Positions 9,151 to 18,018 are shown, counted from the stretch's first letter. The stretch is 50,532 nucleotides of DNA from Azospirillaceae bacterium (GCA_028281465.1 JANQJV010000180.1:1-50532); one strand, 5' to 3'. Program-made: numbers and translations. Notes: generated by a model from the letters alone, not told the origin.

Positions 9151-9847
9151 CCAGATGCTGGGATCGATCCGGGCCGCCTTGGGGCGCGGCCCACTCGACC
9201 CGTCAGCCCAGGCGGCCTGCGATGAACGCCTGACGATGCACCGGCGCAACCTGGTGCCCGCCCGTGGTCGACTGGACATGGCGGCCCTGGTCGACGGTTT
9301 CACAGCCAACGCAATCGAACAGGCCGCAACGGTCGAGCGGCTTGCCGGTCCGGAGGGAATTCCGGCGGCCGTTGCCGATTTTCTCGCCCGGCACAATCTG
9401 CCGGCGGCCATTCGCGTGGCTCCGGATCCGGCCTTGGCCGGCGTGTCTTGGTCGGATCGGCCGACGGTGACGGTGAGCCAAGGATCGGCACGCGACTCCG
9501 ACACGACCGGTGTCACGGCGGCGTTCGCCGGCGTTGCGGAAACCGGGACCTTGGTGCTGACCTCCGGACCAGCCCAACCGACCACGCTCAACTTCCTGCC
9601 CGAAAACCACGTGGTGGTGCTGTGGTCCGAGCAGATCGTCGGCGCCTATGAGGACGCCTGGGACCGGCTGCGGGCGCACGGCGTTGCAATCGGCACGGCG
9701 GCAGCCGGTATGCCGCGGACCGTGAACTTCATCACTGGCCCGTCGCGCACCGGTGATATCGAACAAAAGATCCAACTCGGGGCCCACGGCCCGCGGCGGC
9801 TCCACATCTTGCTCGTGGAATCCGATCCGGACGGCGCCCTCGGGTAA
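9134..9847 (+). CDS. lutC: Lactate utilization protein LutC (LUD domain)
   Basis: A 237-residue single LUD-domain protein, third subunit of the LutABC complex. Conserved blocks include GVTAAFAGVAETGTLVLTSG, LNFLPENHVVVLWSEQIV and GPSRTGDIEQKIQLGAHGP, the usual LutC C-terminal signature. The ATG at 9134 lies inside the end of lutB (17-base overlap) behind GAGAGAGG. The stop is followed directly by the GTG of the Smr-domain gene, so at least four genes are probably co-transcribed. Confidence 0.92.
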   Translation: MTGARDQMLGSIRAALGRGPLDPSAQAACDERLTMHRRNLVPARGRLDMAALVDGFTANAIEQAATVERLAGPEGIPAAVADFLARHNLPAAIRVAPDPALAGVSWSDRPTVTVSQGSARDSDTTGVTAAFAGVAETGTLVLTSGPAQPTTLNFLPENHVVVLWSEQIVGAYEDAWDRLRAHGVAIGTAAAGMPRTVNFITGPSRTGDIEQKIQLGAHGPRRLHILLVESDPDGALG

Positions 9848-10453
9848 GTGGACGGGCGGGACACCGTGAAGAAACCGGTCCCCCGCCAACGGACGGTCAC
9901 GGAGGATGAACGGCGGCTATGGCGGCAGGCCATGCACGACGCGCACCCCCTACGCCCCAATGCGGTGGCAACCACGACCGGCGAGGTCCTGGCCGCTGCG
10001 GCCAATGCCGCCGTGGATGACACCGGGGCCGAGATGCCGCCGGTTGACTCCCCCCAAGCCGCTCGGAAGGCGCGGCATGCCACGATCAACACCGCCGATC
10101 TGCCACCATTGACGCTCGGCCTGGCCGCTGGCGTCGATCGGCGCACCGATACACGCCTGCGCCGCGGTCAGGTGGCGGTGGACGGGCGCATTGATTTACA
10201 CGGCATGACCCAGGAGACGGCCCATCGGGCCCTGGCAGCATTTCTGCATCGCTGCAGCGCCGAAGGCAAACGCTGCATCCTGGTCATCACGGGCAAAGGC
10301 AATGTGAGCGAAGGCGGCGGCGTGCTGCGCCGGGCCGTGCCGCAATGGCTCGCCGAAGCCCCCCTACGACGGCTGGTGGTCACCCTGCACCAAGCCCACC
10401 CCAGACACGGCGGCGACGGCGCCCTGTATGTATTGTTGCGGCGGTCGAACTGA
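9848..10453 (+). CDS. Smr-domain protein
   Basis: A 201-residue protein. The first ~100 residues are basic and Ala/Pro-rich. The C-terminal ~90 residues are an Smr domain with IDLHGMTQETAHRAL, CILVITGKGNVSEGGG, and the ending HGGDGALYVLLRRS typical of alphaproteobacterial versions. Smr domains are nucleic-acid nucleases or nickases (MutS2, SmrA/B), with roles in ribosome rescue or recombination; the role of this standalone form is not established. The GTG at 9848 directly abuts the lutC stop; a second GTG at 9866 is an alternative. The link to lactate use is probably positional only. Confidence 0.85.
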   Translation: MDGRDTVKKPVPRQRTVTEDERRLWRQAMHDAHPLRPNAVATTTGEVLAAAANAAVDDTGAEMPPVDSPQAARKARHATINTADLPPLTLGLAAGVDRRTDTRLRRGQVAVDGRIDLHGMTQETAHRALAAFLHRCSAEGKRCILVITGKGNVSEGGGVLRRAVPQWLAEAPLRRLVVTLHQAHPRHGGDGALYVLLRRSN

Positions 10454-10627
10454 AGCCACAGCCGTTTCGTCGATTCCGGGTCAAGGCACCGTGCCAGCGA
10501 AGACCGCATCGGCGGTTTCAGCGTTCAGGACCGCAAGTCGCCAGGTGGCCAAAGGGTCCGGCCTGGCGGCAAGCACCTGGTCACGCCTATCCTGCGACCT
10601 GGGTTTGCGGTGGCTAGTCCGAACTTC

Positions 10628-10838
10628 TGATACCCATGGCCCGCATTGATGACACGGTCGGTTTCGGCACTGAACGAGAAACGCCGGCATCCCTGCCGGC
10701 TGGACCGCCGCCATCTTGGCGGCCGGCCGCCGGGCGTGGTCCGGGCGGGCTGGAAGCCGGCGGTCCAGCCGGCAAGGATGCCGGTGCTCCGAAACAGGGC
10801 GGCCCGAGGACCGGTTATTGTGTCGGGCCGTTGGCATA
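10628..10838. repeat. Family-1 palindromic repeat, copy 2 (BIME-like)
   Basis: Second ~210-base copy of the 3521-3732 element. The inner arms lie at about 10682-10710 and 10758-10784, each containing the GCCGGCA...TGCCGGC hairpin. The outer arms (ATACCCATGGCCCG, and CGGGCCGTTGGCAT) are less perfect than in copy 1. It sits between the convergent Smr and FliK-like genes and ends four bases from the stop codon at 10842, so it could end transcription in both directions. The stretch 10454-10627 shows nothing else recognisable. Confidence 0.88.
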
Positions 10839-10841
10839 AGT

Positions 10842-12014
10842 TTACGCGGTACCGAGATCATTCGGAGTCTGCGGCGTGGCCGGCGGAACGCCCTGCCAGC
10901 CGGGCCGGTGCGGCTGGAAGGCGAGCGAGCCAGTGAGACCGAGCGCTTGCAGGATGCCGCCATATGCCTCCAACAACTCCCCGCGCAGCGCGTCGGGGAG
11001 CGGTTGGCTGCTGCGCAGGATCAGGTCGAACTGAGGTTTGCGCACCAAACCGTCGAACTGCAACGACCCGAGCCGGGACAACACCACATCGATGAGAAAG
11101 CGTGTGCCCCGCGCTGTCGGCGCGTCACCGGTGCCGTCCTCGTCACCAACGGTGCGCACGGCAAAGCGTAACGCCTGCATCTGCCCGCCTTCCAAGAACG
11201 GTACCGAAAAGGCTCGCCATTCATTGGCAGGCGTGTCCGCGGCCTGGCGCGCAGCCCGACCGAACGCTTCCGTCATGCGGCTGAGGACATCATGCCGGCC
11301 CGCTTGCACCAACGTGTCGGCGGCAGCGCCCAGCCAGCCGTGGGCGGTATTGCCCCGCACGGCCGACAAGAAGGCAAGCAGAGTTGCCGATAGCTTGGTG
11401 GTGGCCTGCGGCATCTTTGTTTCGATGAATTGCTTGGCCACGGCCGGGTTGGCCGCCATCAACGCCTGCAACAAGGCGGTGAATTGGGGCAGATCGGGCA
11501 AACCTGCGCCGCCCGATGTCAGGGGCACCGCTGTGCGACCGGAGGCGGCCTGCGTCAGTGCCAGCGCCGAGGCGTCTGGCACGACCCGCGCCGCCCCTGA
11601 CACGCCCAAGCCCTCGCTGCCGGCCACAACCGATGAGAGAGGACTGGACAACGGCCTTGTCGGCTGTCCGGCTGCACCGGCGGTCTCAACGGCCACCGGT
11701 GTAGCCGGTTTACCGAACAGCAGAGCGGTGCGCGGCGGCCGGCCGGCCGCGATCTGCAAAGTTACGGTACCGTCCGCCGGTAATGCCCCGGAGCCACGCA
11801 GCACCACCTCGCCCGCCTGTGTCCGCACCCGCGTGGCGCCCTCCCGAGTCTGCCCGAGAACCGTGCCGGTCAACAGCACCGAGCGTGGCAGATCGGCCAG
11901 CCGGTCGGGAAGCCGCACCAGCACCGCGTCGCCAAGCCGGATCGCCGCCGCCGGTGGGGTCTGCGGCGGTGCCTGCGATGCGGCCTGGGTGGGTGGCGTG
12001 GTTACGACTGCCAT
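10842..12014 (-). CDS. FliK-like flagellar protein (hook-length control family C-terminus)
   Basis: A 390-residue Ala/Thr/Pro-rich protein without membrane segments. The middle (residues ~170-260) is helical. The C-terminal ~100 residues (IDVVLSRLGSLQFDGLV, then RGELLEAYGGILQALGL) resemble the FliK/Flg_hook C-terminal domain, in which a beta segment built around LG is followed by a helix. FliK measures hook length and switches export specificity. Placement directly downstream of flhG and flhF on the same strand supports a flagellar role. The similarity is weak, so an accessory flagellar protein is also possible. The stop lies next to repeat copy 2. Confidence 0.6.
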   Translation of the reverse strand: MAVVTTPPTQAASQAPPQTPPAAAIRLGDAVLVRLPDRLADLPRSVLLTGTVLGQTREGATRVRTQAGEVVLRGSGALPADGTVTLQIAAGRPPRTALLFGKPATPVAVETAGAAGQPTRPLSSPLSSVVAGSEGLGVSGAARVVPDASALALTQAASGRTAVPLTSGGAGLPDLPQFTALLQALMAANPAVAKQFIETKMPQATTKLSATLLAFLSAVRGNTAHGWLGAAADTLVQAGRHDVLSRMTEAFGRAARQAADTPANEWRAFSVPFLEGGQMQALRFAVRTVGDEDGTGDAPTARGTRFLIDVVLSRLGSLQFDGLVRKPQFDLILRSSQPLPDALRGELLEAYGGILQALGLTGSLAFQPHRPGWQGVPPATPQTPNDLGTA

Positions 12015-12093
12015 CGTGCCCCCCTCTTGTCACAGGGACCCCCAAAAACCCCTTGGAACGGCCCCGCTCCAACCTGTTGCCGGGCGGCTCGGC

Positions 12094-12882
12094 TCAGGCG
12101 AAAAGCCGAGCGGCAATTGCCTCCACATCTTGGGCAGCCTCACTCTGCGGCGAGCGCATCAGGAGCGGCGTCTGGGAGCGGATTGCCTCGCGGACCCGTT
12201 GATCGCGCCGGACGATACCGGCCAATGGTGGTGTGTATTTGAGAAAGTTCTCACAAGCGCGCAACAGAGTCTTGTACGTCCGCTCCCCTTCACGCGGGGT
12301 TTGCGCCATGTTGACGACCAGACGCACGTCTGCAGCCGGATTGGCCCCCCGCGTCACCTTGATAAAGGCGTAGGCATCGGTGAGCGAGGTCGGTTCGTCG
12401 GTGGTCACGACAAGGCTGATGCCGGCGGGACCGGAAAGTTGCCGCACTGTCCGGTCCACCCCGGCAGCCATGTCCATGACCACACAGTCGTAACTCCGGG
12501 CCATGGCCAGCAAATCGCCACGCAGACCGCTCAGCCGCTGGCCCGGTAAGGTCGCCAGATTGCCCGACCCCGAGCGCCCGGCGATGATGTCGAAGCCACC
12601 GTCCGGATAGCGCTCGGCCGCCCCATGCAGCGTGACCTGACCGTCCAACACCATGCCCAGGTCGTGCCGTGGCGTCAGCCCAAGCTGGATGTCGACATTG
12701 GCCAACCCCAGGTCGCCGTCGAACAAAAGGGTCTTCCGACCGCGCCGCGCCAGGGCATGGCATAAGGTTATGGAAAACCAGGTCTTACCCACGCCACCCT
12801 TGCCACTGGCGACGGCAACCACGTTGTGGCCGCGCAAAGGGCGGACATTGCTGGCGGCGACGGGAAATACCGGCTCGGTCAT
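12094..12882 (-). CDS. flhG: FlhG/MinD-like flagellar number regulator ATPase
   Basis: A ParA/MinD-family ATPase of 262 residues. The deviant Walker A motif ASGKGGVGKTW is at about residues 25-35, LLFDGDLGLANVDIQLG follows, and DCVVMDMAAGVD is the Walker B region. FlhG antagonises FlhF to set the number and position of polar flagella. It lies immediately downstream of flhF. The start at 12882 gives a normal short N-terminus. An ATG at 12942, just behind TGAGG overlapping the flhF stop, would add 20 unconserved residues and cannot be excluded. Confidence 0.88.
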   Translation of the reverse strand: MTEPVFPVAASNVRPLRGHNVVAVASGKGGVGKTWFSITLCHALARRGRKTLLFDGDLGLANVDIQLGLTPRHDLGMVLDGQVTLHGAAERYPDGGFDIIAGRSGSGNLATLPGQRLSGLRGDLLAMARSYDCVVMDMAAGVDRTVRQLSGPAGISLVVTTDEPTSLTDAYAFIKVTRGANPAADVRLVVNMAQTPREGERTYKTLLRACENFLKYTPPLAGIVRRDQRVREAIRSQTPLLMRSPQSEAAQDVEAIAARLFA

Positions 12883-12946
12883 GGGCGGTCCCTGCGGGTG
12901 CGGGCGGTCATGCGCGCAATCGTCTCCAAACTTGGATCGCATCGCC

Positions 12947-13957
12947 TCATGCGTGCGTCCCGGTCTGTCGGCGCATACGTTGGCTCGGTTCCCGGTCCGG
13001 CAGGATCAGCCTGGCCAACACCATTGGGTTGAGCGCCGACAGACCGTCCGCGACATGGGGCGTGGCGCTGACATCGGAGAAAATCAGGCCGGATTCATAG
13101 ACGGCGGCGAGGACACTCCCCAGCCGCCGCGTCGTATCCAGCCGCGTGACCAGAATACGCCTGCTGCCGAGTTTGCGGAAGATTGTGCCGATCTCGGCGG
13201 CTTCCAGGGCATCGATGCCGGCAGGCAGAACAAGCACGGGATCAGCCTCCACACTGGCAATCATGGCTTTGAGCTCGGCAATATCTTCCGGATCGAACGG
13301 ATTGCGGCCCGACGTATCTATCAAGATCTGTTCCATGTCGCGGTTCACCAGCAACGCATCGGCCAACGCCACCGGATCTTCCACCGTAACAAGCTTGACG
13401 CGCAGAAGCCGTGTGAATGCCGATAGCTGTTCGACGCCGCCGGCACGCACGGTATCCGTCGTGACGACGCCGACGCTCTGCTTGTTGAAGGCGGCCCGAG
13501 CCGCCAGCTTGGCTATGGACAGGGTCTTTCCGGCTCCTGGTGGACCAACCAGCATGAGTGGTCGACGGATTTCCTTTTGCGGCAGCGGGCTGAAATGGAA
13601 CACGGCGTCCAACGCCGCACCCAAGGCCACGACAGGACTATCCAGATCCAGCCCTTCCATGGCATCAAGCAGACGGTCGGCAATTGGCCCGGGCACGCCA
13701 TGGCGGTGCAGGGCGTCACCGACCACGTCAAAGATGTCTTCCTCGGGCTCCTCGAAGCTCGGAGTCACGTTTGCGGCCACCGCAGGGCGCCGGTTGCCGG
13801 TGCCGGGAAGTTGGCTGTCGTCTTCCAGCGCCGCCGTGACGCGCACGCCGCCATCCTCCTCACGTGTCGCAACGATGATGGCGTCTTCACCGAGCACGGC
13901 GCGCACTTGGGCCATCGCTTCTCCCATGGTTCTGGCATGGAAGGATTTCAGCCGCAT
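12947..13957 (-). CDS. flhF: Flagellar biosynthesis GTPase FlhF
   Basis: A 336-residue SRP-type GTPase that directs flagellar assembly to the cell pole. The N-terminus MRLKSFHARTMGEAMAQVRA is typical of FlhF. The G1 loop VGPPGAGKTLSIAKLA is at residues 137-152, TTDTVRAGGVEQL at 166-178, DTSGRNPFD at 214-222, and LVTRLDTTRRLG further on. The NG domain is preceded by a variable basic and acidic B region (residues ~40-125). flhA, the usual upstream neighbour, is absent; 355 bases of apparently non-coding DNA precede this gene. It is followed by flhG and a FliK-like gene, probably as one operon. Confidence 0.93.
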   Translation of the reverse strand: MRLKSFHARTMGEAMAQVRAVLGEDAIIVATREEDGGVRVTAALEDDSQLPGTGNRRPAVAANVTPSFEEPEEDIFDVVGDALHRHGVPGPIADRLLDAMEGLDLDSPVVALGAALDAVFHFSPLPQKEIRRPLMLVGPPGAGKTLSIAKLAARAAFNKQSVGVVTTDTVRAGGVEQLSAFTRLLRVKLVTVEDPVALADALLVNRDMEQILIDTSGRNPFDPEDIAELKAMIASVEADPVLVLPAGIDALEAAEIGTIFRKLGSRRILVTRLDTTRRLGSVLAAVYESGLIFSDVSATPHVADGLSALNPMVLARLILPDREPSQRMRRQTGTHA

Positions 13958-14312
13958 GCGCTCCGCCGCCTTTCACCCGACTGGGCCGCCCACTCAACGA
14001 AACATCTTGGTTTTCGCTGAGGCGGCTGTGCTATCATATCTTGCTGAGAAGTCCGTGCGACTCGGGACCGATTCTGTGTAACATGTTCGCTGCCCGCCCG
14101 CCAGCCCCCGGGACCTGGCCCATCTGTCGGTCGGCCAATGTGTCCGTTCGGTTAACGCCGAAGACGTTCCTCGGCTTGGTGCTTGGCGCAACAAGGGCAG
14201 GGCAGTGACGGGTACAAACGGCCTGCGCCGGCCCCAACCCCATCGACGCGGAGCTAACCACGCGCGTCGGGCGACGTGAGATAGGTTGATTACGCCCTAC
14301 GGATGCATCCAG
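13958..14312. other. Intergenic region upstream of flhF
   Basis: 355 bases between the start of flhF and the stop of the ATPase gene on the same strand. Short frames on both strands show no recognisable protein. It presumably holds the flhF promoter; no clear sigma54 or sigma70 pair stood out by eye. No tRNA fold was found. Confidence 0.4.
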
Positions 14313-15755
14313 TTATGGGGAAGACGTCCGCCCGCTGTGACACCCGTTCTTGCATGTCCCGTTCTTGTGGGCGTCGATTGCGTGTTGGAACCCACGGATG
14401 CGCTGCACGACAGGATGGACATCATACCAGGGTTCGTCATCATCATACGCAAGGACGGCGCCGCTACTGAGAAGATCTGCAAACAAAGCGCGTTCCTGGC
14501 GTATCACATCGGGCGCGGCATCAGCGACTCCAGCGACGCCGTTCCCACGAGTCGCATGGATGGCGGCCAACCGAGGCAGGAAAATCCGCTCGGGCAAGAG
14601 CAATCTCTTGTAATCATTGCGTAAATCTCTGACGGCGCAGGCAACCGCCGCGTCATCGATCCGAGTCTTGCCAACAACCTCGGCATGCGCCGCCGCTGCG
14701 TCAAGCAAACGCATCAGATCGCGGATACACCCGCCGCTCTGGTCGCACATCTCATCCAGAACCTCGGCGCCATCGAACACGGCATCGACGTCCACACGCC
14801 GGGCAACCAGGCCACGCAGTTCAGCCAAACCCTCCGCTTGCGGCTCGCCGCAATGCCGATCAGTCACGCGGATCAGCGGCAGAACGAAAACGTCGCCCCA
14901 ATCCTGTTGCGGTGCCGTCGGCACCATCACCACCCCCATCGGGGCCGTGACGACCACCGGCGCTGCCAGATCTCGCAGCAATGGGCCTTGCATGCCGATC
15001 AAGCCGCGCGCCGCGGTATCGCTGAGCCGATCCAGATCGTCCAGAATGATCAGCACTTGGCCGGGCAAGCCGGCGGTCCGCAGGGTTTGTCTGGCGGCTT
15101 CCAAGAGCAGATTGACCTTGCCGACCCACTCGGAACCAAAACACTGCAGTGCCGCCGCGATCCCACATCGGCGCTGCGGGCTGCCCGTGATCTCCGAAAT
15201 CACCCGAGCAAACAACTTCAAGCCCCAGACATCGGCCCAGCTTCCACCCAGCCGGGCCGTGTAGCTGCCTTTCAAGGCCGCCTTCAACTCCGCATCGTCA
15301 ATCGCCACACCGGTCGTATCTGCACACCACCGCGCCACCTCCTCAACGAGATCGGAGTTGAGACTCAGACGACGGTCGCAAAAATCCCGCAGCAACGCAT
15401 CGCAGACCCACACCAGCGCGATGGTCAGATCAGCATCGGCTGGCAGCCCTCCGTCCCGGTTGACGTGCAGCGGATGCAGTCGATCGGACACGCCGTGTGC
15501 CAACCGCCCAAGCTCGGTGGTCTTGCCACATCCGAAGTGCCCCGTGACAAGAAATTTGGAGACTGGCGAAACCGCCAGATCCGGGTCGTCCGCAAGCAAG
15601 ATCAATCGGCGCTGCAACCGCCGCACGACCACGGTGGCCGCCCCCAACGTCGCATCGCCAATGCGAGAGTCGTCGGCGGCCAGAGGCTGCAGTGTCGCCG
15701 CCCGTGACACCTCTTTTAGCGTCGTGGCCGGCGTGAAATCGGCGGGCTGGGACAC
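14313..15755 (-). CDS. Orphan P-loop (AAA/STAND-like) ATPase
   Basis: A 480-residue predicted cytoplasmic NTPase. Walker A TGHFGCGKTTELGRL is at residues 71-85 and Walker B VLIILDDLDRLSD at 234-246. A strand ending in VVVTAPMG about 30 residues later resembles a sensor segment. The C-terminal third is helical and ends near EPWYDVHPVVQRI. The G-x-x-GxGK(S/T)TEL form is shared with predicted regulatory or defence-type ATPases, but no function is known to me. The start is GTG at 15755, behind AGAAGG at 8-base spacing. It has no partner gene: flhF follows on the same strand 355 bases away, and the divergent fur starts 209 bases upstream. Confidence 0.7.
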   Translation of the reverse strand: MSQPADFTPATTLKEVSRAATLQPLAADDSRIGDATLGAATVVVRRLQRRLILLADDPDLAVSPVSKFLVTGHFGCGKTTELGRLAHGVSDRLHPLHVNRDGGLPADADLTIALVWVCDALLRDFCDRRLSLNSDLVEEVARWCADTTGVAIDDAELKAALKGSYTARLGGSWADVWGLKLFARVISEITGSPQRRCGIAAALQCFGSEWVGKVNLLLEAARQTLRTAGLPGQVLIILDDLDRLSDTAARGLIGMQGPLLRDLAAPVVVTAPMGVVMVPTAPQQDWGDVFVLPLIRVTDRHCGEPQAEGLAELRGLVARRVDVDAVFDGAEVLDEMCDQSGGCIRDLMRLLDAAAAHAEVVGKTRIDDAAVACAVRDLRNDYKRLLLPERIFLPRLAAIHATRGNGVAGVADAAPDVIRQERALFADLLSSGAVLAYDDDEPWYDVHPVVQRIRGFQHAIDAHKNGTCKNGCHSGRTSSP

Positions 15756-15964
15756 GGCTCGGCCCTTCTCTGCGGTTGGTCAATCTTTTTTACTACAGCA
15801 GTTCCACACCGGAGCGGAAGCCGCCGTGATCATTAACCGCAGTCGGCCGTCGCGATGGCGTCGCCGTCGATCCCGCCACACCTTGCGAATGGTTTGCAGG
15901 CCCAGCTCCTATCGGCTAGTCTACGGCAATGATAAGAATGTGAATTGCTCTGGAGGAGAGCAGC

Positions 15965-16429
15965 ATGTTGGAGACGACCTCAAGGCGGCCCATCGCGCCG
16001 AACCGTCTAGAACAGTTATGCGTCGAGCGCGGCTTGAAGATGACCGAACAGCGCCGGGTCATCTCCCGCGTTCTATCTGAAGCAACCGACCATCCCGACG
16101 TGGAGGAGGTATACAAGCGTGCCTCTGGGATCGATCCACGCATCAGCATCGCCACCGTCTACCGAACCATGCGCCTGTTTGAGGAAGCCAAGGTCATCGA
16201 GCGCCTGGATTTTGGCGACGGCCGCGCCCGTTTCGAGGAAAACCGGGACGAACACCACCATCACTTGATCGATCTGCACACGGGCGAAGTGCACGAGTTC
16301 ATCAACGATGAGCTGGAACACCTAAAGGAGCGCATCGCACGCGAACTGGGCTACGATCTGGTGGCGCACCGCCTGGAGCTTTATGGCGTGAAACGCAAGA
16401 ATCCCTGCAAGCCGCATGGTCAACCATGA
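15965..16429 (+). CDS. fur: Fur-family metalloregulator (Fur/Mur type)
   Basis: A 154-residue winged-helix repressor. The DNA-binding region includes LKMTEQRRVISRVL and ISIATVYRTMRLFEE. The metal site includes the run DEHHHHLID at residues 95-103, typical of Fur. The C-terminal CxxC pairs that bind structural zinc in gammaproteobacterial Fur are absent, as is common in alphaproteobacteria, where such proteins may sense manganese (Mur) or iron. An excellent GGAGGAG site precedes the ATG. The upstream bases around 15930-15948 (AATGATAAGAATGTGAATT) loosely resemble a Fur box, so autoregulation is possible. It overlaps the next small gene by four bases (ATGA). Confidence 0.9.
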   Translation: MLETTSRRPIAPNRLEQLCVERGLKMTEQRRVISRVLSEATDHPDVEEVYKRASGIDPRISIATVYRTMRLFEEAKVIERLDFGDGRARFEENRDEHHHHLIDLHTGEVHEFINDELEHLKERIARELGYDLVAHRLELYGVKRKNPCKPHGQP

Positions 16430-16695
16430 GAAAACGATTCTCTTTGCGGACCACGCTGACCACCGGACCCGAACCGGACTGGGACCCATGCCGGCCGGCA
16501 CCGGACGAACCTGTGCGCGACTGTTGTCGGCCGGCGGTCGTGCGTGCCTATCGGGAAATGCGGGAAAAGAGTCAGCCCGAGCGCTTCGCCTATGAAGCCG
16601 CCCTGACGGTCTATCGTTGGCATCACCCGGAAGTGCCAGCTCCCATGGCGCAACAGGTCGTTTCAGGTTGGGTGTGGACCGGCACGCGGCATTGA
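16426..16695 (+). CDS. Conserved-looking small protein coupled to Fur
   Basis: An 89-residue soluble protein starting at the ATG inside the ATGA that ends fur, so it is almost certainly translated by coupling. It has a basic N-terminus, three cysteines (the C in DPCRP and the pair in DCCRP), a helical segment AVVRAYREMREKSQPERFAYEAA, and ends WTGTRH. I do not recognise the family. The Cys/His content and the linkage to a metal regulator suggest, but do not show, a role in metal or redox handling. Confidence 0.7.
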   Translation: MRKRFSLRTTLTTGPEPDWDPCRPAPDEPVRDCCRPAVVRAYREMREKSQPERFAYEAALTVYRWHHPEVPAPMAQQVVSGWVWTGTRH

Positions 16696-16740
16696 CCACC
16701 CCATGACCGGTCCGAACACCGACGCACGATCGCGTTGACG

Positions 16741-17178
16741 TCAACGCGCCCGCCGTTGCTCGGCGGCCAGATAGATCACCCGCAAGCTTTCGTTCCACTC
16801 GACCCAGGTTTCGACCTGGTCGAAGCGAACCCACGCTGCTGCCTCCGCATCATCCTGCGGAAACGGCTCTCCCCCGCGGCAATTCGCGGCGACTTCGATC
16901 AATGTGTAGTGGTACTCGACCGCCCCGGCCGAGTCGTGGTTGATGCCGTCGACGACCGTGACGACGTCATAGGGCTGAACGATCAGCCCGGTTTCTTCCA
17001 ATACTTCACGAGCAGCCGCCTCGAACACGGTCTCGCCCAGTTTCTGGGCGCCGCCAGGCAATCCCCACTGCCCCTGTCGTGGCGGCCGACCGCGCTTGAC
17101 CAGCAGGACTTCATCGCCCCGCCACACCACCACACCGACACCGACCCAAGGTCGGTCAGGGTATTCGCGTCGCGCCAT
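16741..17178 (-). CDS. Nudix hydrolase
   Basis: A 145-residue Nudix enzyme, cytoplasmic, that hydrolyses a nucleoside diphosphate linked to another moiety. The Nudix box (GX5EX7REUXEEXGU) is complete: GGAQKLGETVFEAAAREVLE continuing into ETG, after the typical RGRPPRQGQWGLPG. ADP-ribose or NADH pyrophosphatase activity is likely, but the substrate cannot be read from sequence. The start at 17178 follows GGAGAGGGGGAT; a longer frame to 17295 would add an unconserved tail. It lies 120 bases downstream of the phaB stop on the same strand and may share its transcript. Confidence 0.9.
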   Translation of the reverse strand: MARREYPDRPWVGVGVVVWRGDEVLLVKRGRPPRQGQWGLPGGAQKLGETVFEAAAREVLEETGLIVQPYDVVTVVDGINHDSAGAVEYHYTLIEVAANCRGGEPFPQDDAEAAAWVRFDQVETWVEWNESLRVIYLAAEQRRAR

Positions 17179-17298
17179 CGATCCCCCTCTCCCTCGCACG
17201 AAGGCGTTGAGGCTATGGCCAAAGGCGCCGACGCTCAAGAGCCGCTCACTCGTTGCCGGGGCCCGGTCAGCACAAACGCTGTCCCGGGCCCCCAAACC

Positions 17299-18018
17299 TC
17301 ACTGCATGTAGATACCGCCGTTCACGTTTACCGTGGCGCCGGTAATGGTGGAGGCGTCATCGGCGGCCAGAAACACGACGGCGCGCGCGATGTCCTGCAC
17401 CGAGCACAGCTTTTTCACCGGCACGGTCTCAACGATGCCCTTCAGGACATCCGGCGCGATTGCACGCACCATTTCGGTATCGGTGTAGCCCGGCGCCACA
17501 CAGTTGACGGTGATACCTTTGGCAGCTCCCTCGGCGGCAAGAGCCTTGCTGAAGCCGATGACCGCAGCCTTGGTCGCCGAGTAGTTGGTCTGACCGGCCT
17601 GTCCCTTCACACCGTTGACCGAGCTAATGGTAACGATGCGGCCGAACTGGCGTGCCCGCATGCCTTCCATCACATTCCGGCACATGTTGAACACCGAGTA
17701 CAGATTCACCTTCATGACGGCGTCCCACTGTTCCGGCGCCATCTTGTGCAGGAAACCATCACGCGTGATGCCGGCGTTGTTGACCAACACCTCGACCGGG
17801 CCGATCTCGGCTTCGACCTTGGCGACGCCGGCCTTGCAGCTCTCGAAATCGCTCACGTCCCAAGTGTAGCAGGGAATACCGGTGCGCTCAGTAAATGCCT
17901 TCGCGGCGTCTTCGTTGATGTCGTTCGCAACGACGGAGTAACCGGCGTCCTTCAAGGCCACCGAGATCGCTTCACCGATGCCGCGGGCGCCACCCGTGAC
18001 CACTGCAACGCGTGCCAT
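17299..18018 (-). CDS. phaB: Acetoacetyl-CoA reductase
   Basis: Short-chain dehydrogenase of 239 residues that reduces acetoacetyl-CoA to (R)-3-hydroxybutyryl-CoA with NADPH, the second step of polyhydroxybutyrate synthesis. TGGARGIGEAI is at residues 8-18, NNAG at 80-83, and the catalytic Ser133, Tyr146 and Lys150 lie in ISSVNGVKGQ and TNYSATK. The PhaB-specific SSVNGxKGQxGQTNYSA block is intact, as are APGYTDTEMV and the ending TVNVNGGIYMQ. A GGAGAGGAG site precedes the ATG. It lies downstream of phaA on the same strand, 233 bases away. Confidence 0.97.
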   Translation of the reverse strand: MARVAVVTGGARGIGEAISVALKDAGYSVVANDINEDAAKAFTERTGIPCYTWDVSDFESCKAGVAKVEAEIGPVEVLVNNAGITRDGFLHKMAPEQWDAVMKVNLYSVFNMCRNVMEGMRARQFGRIVTISSVNGVKGQAGQTNYSATKAAVIGFSKALAAEGAAKGITVNCVAPGYTDTEMVRAIAPDVLKGIVETVPVKKLCSVQDIARAVVFLAADDASTITGATVNVNGGIYMQ

